From JBBDIX01 sp050486225 (lineage in GTDB: Bacteria > Actinomycetota > Nitriliruptoria > Nitriliruptorales > Nitriliruptoraceae), in NCBI GenBank assembly GCA_050486225.1, contig JBJHCV010000009.1, forward strand, positions 1 to 64,000: DNA of 64,000 bases, read 5' to 3'. The position numbers and the translations under genes are program-made. Numbering within the stretch: position 1 is the stretch's first letter; every line of letters starts with the position of its first letter. Below the pieces are notes generated by a model. The model saw only the letters and a list, made by a program, of their open reading frames with translations. It was not told the DNA's origin and made no database searches. This document shows positions 58,178 through 64,000 of this stretch, piece by piece.

Positions 58178-59503
58178 ATGAGGTCCGATCGTCCCACCCC
58201 GCCTCGACCGCGACGGGACCCCCGTGTGCCGATTGCCCGCGTCTCACGTGCCGGCGTCGCGCGACTCTCGGGCTCGGTGCGATCCCTGTTCGAGACGGGC
58301 GGAAGCGGTTTCCGAAACCTCGCCGTGACCCAGGTCCTCTCCACGGCCACCGACACGCTTGTCGCCATCGGCCTCGCGGGGACTCTGTTCTTCTCCGTTC
58401 CCTCGGCCCAGGCGCGCGAGAACGTCGTTCTGTACCTCCTGCTCACGGTCGCGCCGTTCGCCATCATCGGACCGACACTCGGACGGGTGCTCGACCGGGC
58501 CGCAGTCGCGACACGCACCCTGCTCGTCGGCGCGGCATTCGCCCGAGGCCTGTTCGCTCTGAGCCTCATCGGCCAGTCCGGGACCTGGTGGCTCTTCCCG
58601 GCGGCGTTCGGGCTCCTTGTGTTCTCTCGGGTCCACGGCATCACACGCAACACGTTGCTGCCCCTCGCGCTCGACGAGCCCCGCGCACTCGTGACCGCGA
58701 ACGCCCGCCTCGCCTGGATCGGCATGCTCGCCGGCGGCGTGGCGGCCGGCGTCGGCGTGGCGGCCACGTGGATCGCCGACGTCGAGGGCCCGCTCGCACT
58801 TGCGGTCATCACGGGCCTCGCTGCCGCCTGGGTCGGTCGGACCCTGCCGGAACCTGACGGCTCGCCCGCCCGCGGCGACCACTCGCGCGCTCGAGCCGCC
58901 CTGACCCTTCCGTACCGGGTTCGACTCGCCCAGCTGGCGACCGCTGGCGTACGGACGCTCAACGGCTTCCTGCTCCTGCTGCTCGCGTTCTCCCTGCACG
59001 AGATCGACGCAGGCATCCTCGACTTCGGTGCGCTGCTCGGCGCGACGGGGATCGGCTTCGCGATCGCCTCTCGCGTGGTGCCGCACCTCGAACGTCGGAT
59101 CCGTGAGGAGCCGATGATGGTCGCCGCGCTGACGATCACGGCGGCCGCCGCGTTCGCCGCAGGCCAGTGGTTCGGCCTCGTGGCCGCGGCCGCCGCAGCG
59201 GGCGTGGCCGGGTTCGCGTGGGGAACCGCCAAGCTCGCCTTCGACGGCCTGCTCCAGTCGACGGTCACTCCGGCACGCCGTGGAGCGGCGTTCACGCGCT
59301 CGGAGACGGTGTTCTCGATCGCGTTCGTGCTGGGTGCCCTGGTGCCGACGGCGCTGCCGATGCCTGCACCACTGGGGCTGTCGCTCACCGGGTTCGCTGC
59401 ACTCGCTGCCCAGCTGGTGTTCGTCGGCGCACTGCTCATCCCGCCGGACGAGCGTGGAGGCCGGCGCGACGTCGTCGATCCGCGCGGCGTCGAACCTCAG
59501 TGA
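58178..59503 (+). CDS. MFS permease
   Basis: A 441-aa transporter with about 12 membrane helices. Seen: NLAVTQVLSTATDTLVAIGL, APFAIIGPTLGRVLDR (the DR loop of MFS proteins), GTWWLFPAAFGLLVFSRVHG, ANARLAWIGMLAGGVAAGVG and STVTPARRGAAFTRSETVF. An Arg/Pro-rich cytoplasmic tail precedes helix 1. Substrate cannot be told. Diverges from the NYN gene; its 3' end overlaps the DsbA-type gene by 7 nt. Confidence 0.78.
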   Translation: MRSDRPTPPRPRRDPRVPIARVSRAGVARLSGSVRSLFETGGSGFRNLAVTQVLSTATDTLVAIGLAGTLFFSVPSAQARENVVLYLLLTVAPFAIIGPTLGRVLDRAAVATRTLLVGAAFARGLFALSLIGQSGTWWLFPAAFGLLVFSRVHGITRNTLLPLALDEPRALVTANARLAWIGMLAGGVAAGVGVAATWIADVEGPLALAVITGLAAAWVGRTLPEPDGSPARGDHSRARAALTLPYRVRLAQLATAGVRTLNGFLLLLLAFSLHEIDAGILDFGALLGATGIGFAIASRVVPHLERRIREEPMMVAALTITAAAAFAAGQWFGLVAAAAAAGVAGFAWGTAKLAFDGLLQSTVTPARRGAAFTRSETVFSIAFVLGALVPTALPMPAPLGLSLTGFAALAAQLVFVGALLIPPDERGGRRDVVDPRGVEPQ

Positions 59504-60069
59504 CGCGGACCACTCGACAGGAACACCAGCTCCTCGAGTCGGTCGTCGGCAAGACTCGCGGGGATCAGGGTCCCGTCGAACTCGAGGACGGGCACGCCGC
59601 CGACTCCTCTCCTGCGGTCGGCGAGCATGCGGCGGCGGAGTTCGGCGAGCCGTGACCGGTCGGCGAGCAGTGTGCGGACCTCGTCGCCCGGCAGGCCGAC
59701 CGACTCGGCGAGCTCGACGAGCAGCGCTTCCTGCCCGATGTCGCGCCCTTCCACGTGGTACGCCACGTGGACCGCGTGTCGCCAGGCGGCTGACAGTCCG
59801 TGTTCGTGCGCGAGGTCCGTCACCAGGTGTGCGGGCACGGTGGGCGGACGCAGGGTCGGCGGTCGGGCGTCGAGCCCGAGCGTGCGCGCCTGGTCGATCG
59901 CCGCGTGGAAGTCCTCCAGTTGTTGGACCGTCACGGGAACCGTCGTGTCGATGCCGAGCACGTCGACGCCACGAAAGGCGATCGCTCCTCCCGCATCCGC
60001 GTGTGGCTGGCACCGCAGCACGGTGACCGCGCTGCGAAGCGAGGTGAAGTCATGATGGACGACGAGCAT
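59497..60069 (-). CDS. DsbA/FrnE-fold thioredoxin-like protein lacking CXXC
   Basis: A 190-aa protein with the DsbA-type inserted thioredoxin fold: VVHHDFTSLRSAVTVLR at the start, helical insert about 60-135 (LVTDLAHEHGLSAAWRHAVH), and the cis-Pro region GVGGVPVLEFDGTLIPASLA near the end. The redox CXXC is missing; FTSLRS replaces the CPWCY of FrnE relatives, and a single Cys occurs in VLRCQPHAD. It cannot be a classical disulfide oxidoreductase. It overlaps the MFS gene at its 3' end and diverges from 60203. Confidence 0.68.
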   Translation of the reverse strand: MLVVHHDFTSLRSAVTVLRCQPHADAGGAIAFRGVDVLGIDTTVPVTVQQLEDFHAAIDQARTLGLDARPPTLRPPTVPAHLVTDLAHEHGLSAAWRHAVHVAYHVEGRDIGQEALLVELAESVGLPGDEVRTLLADRSRLAELRRRMLADRRRGVGGVPVLEFDGTLIPASLADDRLEELVFLSSGPRH

Positions 60070-60129
60070 CGAGCCACGATACCGGGACCGCTCGCCCCAC
60101 CGGGATCAGGGGCGAGCGTCCCACACGTC

Positions 60130-60172
60130 GGGACCGAAGTCCCTGTGGCGCCTCGGCTGACGTGCCTACGGT
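60130..60172 (+). promoter_or_regulatory. DosR/DevR-type box plus -10 element
   Basis: GGGACCGAAGTCCC (60130-60143) is a perfect GGGAC-N4-GTCCC dyad, the core of the DosR (DevR) operator. TACGGT (60167-60172) is a good -10. The box centre lies about 30 nt upstream of the -10, which places it near -42 and next to the -35 region (60144-60149), the standard position for activation. A DosR-like regulator gene is at 62421. It should control the gene at 60203. Confidence 0.6.
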
Positions 60173-60202
60173 CTGGTCAGCCAACAGGAGTGCCGAGACG
60201 CC

Positions 60203-60688
60203 ATGATCCGCACCGTGCGCGCGTTCCACCCCGTCGTGGGGGACGTCGTCGGGATCGAGCAGGCCTTTGCGGGAGACCCCCGCAGATGGCTGCCCGAGGC
60301 CCGTCGAGATGGGCCAACCGCGTTGCGCATCCTCGTCCACGCAGGTGCCTTCAACCGCCACGTGATCGCGACGGTCGGGGCACCGTGGCGTTCGGGCGGT
60401 ACGCAGTGGCGATCACTGTCGTGGGACCCTGTCGACGACGAGCGGGAGGCCCTGACGGTGGACCGGATGCTCCCGTCGTTCGATGCGGAGCTCGGCCTGA
60501 CTCGGCGACACGACGACGAACTCACCCTGGTGCTCGACGGCCGATACGCGCCGCCGGGTGGTGCGGTCGGTGCCGCAGTCGACGCGGTCGCCCTGCACCG
60601 GATCGCCAGGGCGACCGGCGGGCGCCTGCTCGCCGACATCTCTGCCGGTCTCGTACGGGAAGGTGCCTCGATCTCGCACACGCGGTGA
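60203..60688 (+). CDS. Small SRPBCC-like actinobacterial protein, putative DosR target
   Basis: A 161-aa protein of unknown function. The C-terminal half (PSFDAELGLTRRHDDELTLV, DGRYAPPGGAVGAAVDAVAL, HRIARATGGRLLADISAGL) resembles the end of START/SRPBCC proteins common in actinobacteria; this is my recognition of a pattern. The ATG is preceded by AGGAG at a long spacing. It is downstream of a DosR-type box, and near the two-component genes, so it may be part of their regulon. Confidence 0.6.
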   Translation: MIRTVRAFHPVVGDVVGIEQAFAGDPRRWLPEARRDGPTALRILVHAGAFNRHVIATVGAPWRSGGTQWRSLSWDPVDDEREALTVDRMLPSFDAELGLTRRHDDELTLVLDGRYAPPGGAVGAAVDAVALHRIARATGGRLLADISAGLVREGASISHTR

Positions 60689-60711
60689 CCGTCAGTTGCG
60701 GCGCGCACCCG

Positions 60712-62358
60712 TCAGTCGTAGGGAACCCGCCAGTCGAGGACCGTCCCACCGTCTGGACCGGGCTCCACCACACACTGCCCACCGAGCCGTGCCGCGCGAT
60801 CACGGAGGTTCGTCAGACCGAACCCACCCCGCACCGACTGGGGCACGCCGATTCCGTCGTCGATGACCCTGAGCACGACGTGGTCACCGTCGATCTCCAC
60901 CACCACCTGCACCCGCGACGCGTCCGCGTGCTTCGCCACGTTCGTGAGCGACTCACGCACCACGGGGATGAGCTGCTCCTCGACGGCACGACTCGTGACG
61001 GCCTCGATCGGACCGTCGAAGTGGACCCGTGGATCACCGGGCAACATCCCGGAGAGTTCATCGACGACGCGCAGGACCTGTGCGCGCAGACCCTCGCCGG
61101 ACGCATCCCCTCTCCACTGCAGCGCGAAGATCGACGAACGGATCTCCTTGACGGTGCGGTCGATGTCGTCCACTGCACGCTCGATCCGAGCCGCAATCTC
61201 CGGGTGACCGTCCAGGCGCCCGACGCCTGCCTGCAGGGAGAGTCCGGTCGCGAACAGCCGCTGGATGACCGTGTCGTGCAGATCGCGGCCGATGCGTTCA
61301 CGGTCCTCGATCATGGTCAGGCGCCGGACCTCTCCCTGGGCTCGCTCGTACGTCCACACCAGGCTCGCCTGGGCGGCGAACTGTTCGAGAAGGTGCGCCT
61401 CCGTGTTCGAGAACGGGACCGCTCGCCCGACACCCAGCGCCGCGACCACCGACGTTCCGGCGCGGACGGGCACCCACAGCGCCGGGTTGGCCACCAGGTG
61501 CCCGTGGGACGTCCGGACCGTCTGCCCGTCGTGCAGTGCACTCCACGCCGCGCTCTCCGGCGCATCGATCACGTCATCCTCGAGCCAGGGACCGCGCGCC
61601 CCCACGACACGCAGTCGGAACTCCGAGTCATCGGCGGCCGGTTCGACCACGAGGGCGACGTCTGCGCCGACGAGCCCTGCGCCGAGGTCTGCGACCAGCC
61701 TGCGCACCTCCCCCGCCAGCGCTCCCTCGAGAACGGCGCTGGACAGGGCGTGCACCGCGGCACGCCAGCGATCGCGCACCTGGAGTTCCTCGAACCTGCG
61801 CGCGTCGTGGATCGCGGAGCCCGCGACGGCGGCGAGTCCCTCGATCAACTCCTGGTCCGCCGCCGAGAACGGGGAACCGTCCACCTTCTCCGTGAGGTAG
61901 AGGTTTCCGAACACCCGGTCACCGATGCGGATGGGTACTCCCAGGAACGACTCCATGGGCGGATGGTGGTCCGGGAAACCGTACGACGCAGGATGTTCCG
62001 ACAGGCGCTCGATCCGCAGGGGCGTCGGCTCGTCGATGAGCTGTCCCAGCAGGCCGCGTCCGGTCGGCAGCGCCCCGATCCGGTGGGCATCCACCGGCCG
62101 GATGCCCTTGTGGACGAAGGAGGACAGTCCCCCGGACTCCTCGTCGATGACCCCCAGCGCCCCGTACCGGGCGCTCACCAGTGAGCAGGCAGCCTCGACG
62201 ACCCGGTCCAGCACGACGTCGAGGTCGAGGTCTCCGGCCATCAGGAGCACGGCGTCCAACAGGCGCGACACCTGCGACGCCGCCGCGATGGTCGCCGACT
62301 CCGGAACCACCCGTTCCGGGTCTCCGGATTCCCGCGTAGGATCCTCCAACGCGTCCAC
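60712..62358 (-). CDS. DosS/DevS-like GAF-GAF histidine kinase
   Basis: A 548-aa cytoplasmic sensor kinase. GAF1 at about 30-175 (AACSLVSARYGALGVIDEES, SSFVHKGI, ESFLGVPIRIGDRVFGNLY), GAF2 at about 190-340, HisKA_3 with phosphoacceptor His361 in GRDLHDTVIQRLFATGLSLQ, and a HATPase domain (VVRESLTNVAKHADAS, DDGIG, GGFGLTNLRDRAARLGG). GAF1 closely resembles the haem-binding GAF of mycobacterial DosS/DosT, which senses O2, NO and CO; whether haem binds here is inferred. Divergent from its likely response regulator across 62 nt. GTG start with weak AGAGG. Confidence 0.88.
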   Translation of the reverse strand: MDALEDPTRESGDPERVVPESATIAAASQVSRLLDAVLLMAGDLDLDVVLDRVVEAACSLVSARYGALGVIDEESGGLSSFVHKGIRPVDAHRIGALPTGRGLLGQLIDEPTPLRIERLSEHPASYGFPDHHPPMESFLGVPIRIGDRVFGNLYLTEKVDGSPFSAADQELIEGLAAVAGSAIHDARRFEELQVRDRWRAAVHALSSAVLEGALAGEVRRLVADLGAGLVGADVALVVEPAADDSEFRLRVVGARGPWLEDDVIDAPESAAWSALHDGQTVRTSHGHLVANPALWVPVRAGTSVVAALGVGRAVPFSNTEAHLLEQFAAQASLVWTYERAQGEVRRLTMIEDRERIGRDLHDTVIQRLFATGLSLQAGVGRLDGHPEIAARIERAVDDIDRTVKEIRSSIFALQWRGDASGEGLRAQVLRVVDELSGMLPGDPRVHFDGPIEAVTSRAVEEQLIPVVRESLTNVAKHADASRVQVVVEIDGDHVVLRVIDDGIGVPQSVRGGFGLTNLRDRAARLGGQCVVEPGPDGGTVLDWRVPYD

Positions 62359-62420
62359 CTCTGCCCACGATCCCCTGTCGCAGCATAGCCTTGGTCACCT
62401 GTTCGACCCGAGGAGTACGT

Positions 62421-63062
62421 GTGACGACCCGAGTGTTCCTCGTCGACGACCACGAGGTGGTCCGACGCGGCCTTGCCGACCTCATCGAGGGTCAGGACGA
62501 CCTGGAGGTCGTCGGCGAGGCCGGCACGGCCGGCATGGCGCTCGCCGGCATCGCCAAGGCGCGTCCCGACGTCGCCGTGCTCGACGTGCGACTCCCCGAC
62601 GGCAACGGGGTCGAGGTCTGTCGCGACGTGCGAGCGCACGATCCGGAGATCGCCTGCCTCATGCTCACCTCGTTCGGCGAGGACGAGGCGCTGTTCGATT
62701 CGATCATGGCGGGCGCCTCCGGGTACCTCCTCAAGGACGTGCGGGGCCCGGACCTGCTCGACGCGATCCGACGTGTCGCGCGGGGAGAGTCACTGCTCGA
62801 TCCCGCCGTGACCGGCAAGGTGCTCGACCGGCTGCGCAAGGGTGACGACGAGGATCCCCGTCTCGCGTCCCTGTCCGACCAGGAACGTCGCATCCTCGAA
62901 CTGATCGCCGAGGGCCTGACCAACCGCCAGATCGCCGAACGCATGCACCTCGCGGAGAAGACCGTCAAGAACTACGTGTCGAACCTCCTCGCGAAGCTCG
63001 GCATGCAGCGTCGCACGGAAGCCGCGGTGTTCTACACACAGGTCGAACGCGACGACCGCTGA
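62421..63062 (+). CDS. DosR/DevR-like NarL-family response regulator
   Basis: A 213-aa regulator: receiver domain (about 4-118) with the acidic pocket in VFLVDDHEVV, phosphoacceptor Asp55 in AVLDVRLPDGNG and Lys in GYLLKDVRG; LuxR-type HTH at about 145-208 (LSDQERRILELIAEGLTNRQ, KTVKNYVSNLLAKLGMQRRT). Sequence and length are like DosR/DevR of actinobacteria. GTG start with GAGGAG. The perfect GGGAC-N4-GTCCC box at 60130 is its expected target. Next gene follows 15 nt downstream. Confidence 0.9.
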   Translation: MTTRVFLVDDHEVVRRGLADLIEGQDDLEVVGEAGTAGMALAGIAKARPDVAVLDVRLPDGNGVEVCRDVRAHDPEIACLMLTSFGEDEALFDSIMAGASGYLLKDVRGPDLLDAIRRVARGESLLDPAVTGKVLDRLRKGDDEDPRLASLSDQERRILELIAEGLTNRQIAERMHLAEKTVKNYVSNLLAKLGMQRRTEAAVFYTQVERDDR

Positions 63063-63077
63063 CCGAGGAGCGCAACC

Positions 63078-63497
63078 ATGAGCGATGACGTCGCGACCGA
63101 CCGCCACGGACTCGAGGTGCTGAACCTCGCGCAGTGCCTCGCCCTGCTCCGGAGTCGACCGCTGGGACGACTTGCGTACGTCGACGCTGGCCAGCCCGCG
63201 ATCGTTCCCGTCAACTTCCTGGTCGACGGATCGACCGTCGTCCTTCGCAGCTTCAGCGGAGGCAAGCTCGACGCAGCCGTGGTCGGTGCGCCCGTCGCCT
63301 TCGAGGTCGACGACCACGACGGGTCCGGCGGCGGCTGGAGTGTGCTCGTGCGGGGTCGGGCAGACCTCGTGGACGATGCCGACGACGCTCGGCGATTCGC
63401 GGGACAGCTCGACAGCTGGGCGATGGACGATCCGAGCGAGGGCACCTGGATCCGCATCGTCGCGGACGAGATCACCGGGCGTCGCGTCACACGCTGA
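63078..63497 (+). CDS. PNPOx-fold flavin-binding protein, DosR-linked
   Basis: A 139-aa pyridoxamine-phosphate-oxidase-like split barrel: CLALLRSRPLGRLAYVDAGQ, PAIVPVNFLVDGSTVVLRSF, GAPVAFEVDDHDGSGGGWSV and LVRGRADLVDD. Such proteins (FMN- or F420-type) often belong to the hypoxia regulon beside dosR in actinobacteria. ATG with GAGGAG. Probably co-transcribed with the response regulator gene. Confidence 0.83.
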   Translation: MSDDVATDRHGLEVLNLAQCLALLRSRPLGRLAYVDAGQPAIVPVNFLVDGSTVVLRSFSGGKLDAAVVGAPVAFEVDDHDGSGGGWSVLVRGRADLVDDADDARRFAGQLDSWAMDDPSEGTWIRIVADEITGRRVTR

Positions 63498-63524
63498 GCG
63501 GCGCACGGTCCCGCGGTCCTCGAC

Positions 63525-63538
63525 GGGCCGAAGGTCCC
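63525..63538. promoter_or_regulatory. Imperfect DosR-type box
   Basis: GGGCCGAAGGTCCC matches GGGAC-N4-GTCCC except for one base. It lies 138 nt before the cupredoxin gene; I see no -10 at the expected distance. In such GC-rich DNA a chance match is quite possible. The rest of the 178-nt gap 63498-63675 holds nothing clear. Confidence 0.25.
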
Positions 63539-63675
63539 GAGGTCATCAGGACCCCTGGCCTGTTGCGCGGTGACCCCTCTCCCTTCTCCGGCGGACCTGC
63601 CGCTGGTTGTGTGTGCCCCGACGCCCACGACGAGATCCGTCCGTGGGTCGCCGACCGAACACGACGGAGGGTCCC

Positions 63676-64000
63676 GTGACCGAGGAACGAACGATGGGCG
63701 CGATCGCCACGGCGGTTGCCGCGGCGGTGGCACTGGTGCTGTCTGCTGGAGCGCTGATCACCGCAGCGAGTGTGGCGTCCTCGCCAGCCGCACCCGGGGC
63801 TGCGACCCCACCGGCCATCGACGCACCGGATCGAGTGGAGGTGGACCTGGCGGAGTTCTCCGTGACACCCAGCAGCATCACCATCGCCGTGGGCGGCACG
63901 CTGGTGGTGCGCAACAGCGGGTCGATCGAACACGACCTCGCCGTGGTCGACCAGGGCCTCACGACGCCCATGCTGGCGGCGGGCAACACCCACGAACTCT
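63676..64000 (+). CDS. Cupredoxin-domain exported protein (partial, runs off the window)
   Basis: At least 108 codons, no stop before the window ends. An N-terminal signal or anchor helix (residues about 8-32: AIATAVAAAVALVLSAGALI) and an Ala/Pro linker lead to a cupredoxin start: VEVDLAEFSVTPSSITIAVG, GTLVVRNSGSIEHDLAVVDQ, where the His of EHDL is the usual copper ligand. May be a blue-copper protein, or the first domain of a copper nitrite reductase or multicopper oxidase. GTG start has GGAGG five nt upstream. Confidence 0.75.
   Translation, partial: MTEERTMGAIATAVAAAVALVLSAGALITAASVASSPAAPGAATPPAIDAPDRVEVDLAEFSVTPSSITIAVGGTLVVRNSGSIEHDLAVVDQGLTTPMLAAGNTHEL

Noticed and set aside
1..64000. 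tRNA, rRNA, CRISPR arrays, insertion sequences, integrases, attachment sites
   Set aside because: No T-loop-like sequences in a tRNA context, no regularly spaced repeats, no transposase or integrase motifs were seen on either strand. A tRNAscan and repeat search would be decisive.

Overview
The window is GC-rich, densely packed chromosomal DNA with many GTG starts, overlapping stop/start junctions (ATGA, GTGA) and a very strong G/C preference at third codon positions. Gene content points to an Actinomycetota chromosome: clpS next to a DUF2017 gene, mycobacterial-type serC, a monomeric NADP isocitrate dehydrogenase, a PAC2-family protein, an LLM-class (F420-type) oxidoreductase and a DosS/DosR-like pair. 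A deep-branching class such as Nitriliruptoria or Acidimicrobiia is a guess only. I saw no insertion sequence, prophage, CRISPR array, rRNA or tRNA.

Layout. 0-10 kb: a lipoprotein solute-binding protein diverges from a giant NdvB/ChvB-type cyclic beta-glucan synthase (about 2,850 aa). 10-21 kb: a degenerate EAL protein, an XdhC-like protein, a GHL10 lipoprotein, a decarboxylating dehydrogenase, an M24-like protein and a DapA-like aldolase; then on the minus strand a PemK-type toxin with its RHH antitoxin, a small membrane protein, icd, an alpha/beta-hydrolase with an altered nucleophile elbow, and a membrane protein with a degenerate GGDEF domain. 21-26 kb: a lutABC lactate-utilisation operon, a PNPOx-like protein and a second solute-binding lipoprotein paralogous to the first. 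26-37 kb: molybdoenzymes dominate, namely a membrane-fused sulfite-oxidase-type protein, a three-subunit xanthine/CO-dehydrogenase-type enzyme and a BisC-type reductase. Just downstream of the BisC-type gene lies an OsmC-like gene whose first active-site Cys codon is an in-frame TGA, which I read as a probable selenocysteine codon. 37-50 kb: sulfurtransferase, quinone reductase, AzlCD exporter, RNase HI, PAC2, serC, an aminotransferase, ahcY, aat and a 5'-3' exonuclease. 50-60 kb: murJ, then a long minus-strand run (RecB-type nuclease, SRPBCC, coiled-coil, DUF2384, cold-shock, clpS, DUF2017, LLM oxidoreductase), clpP, a NYN-LOTUS protein, an MFS permease and a DsbA-fold protein. 60-64 kb: a DosS/DosR-like redox or oxygen-sensing pair with a PNPOx protein, a probable target gene carrying a perfect DosR-core palindrome, and the start of a cupredoxin protein.

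The main result is the TGA-containing OsmC gene (34312-34785, minus). Reading through the TGA gives a complete OsmC protein with the second Cys in place, and a hairpin lies just after the TGA. Other points worth attention are the two solute-binding proteins with no transporter genes, two c-di-GMP-type domains that have both lost their catalytic signatures, the DosR-type box placed exactly as an activator site, and an M24 protein without the usual metal ligands. Several gene starts were moved downstream of the longest open frame because a ribosome-binding site or family length favoured it; this is stated in each entry.
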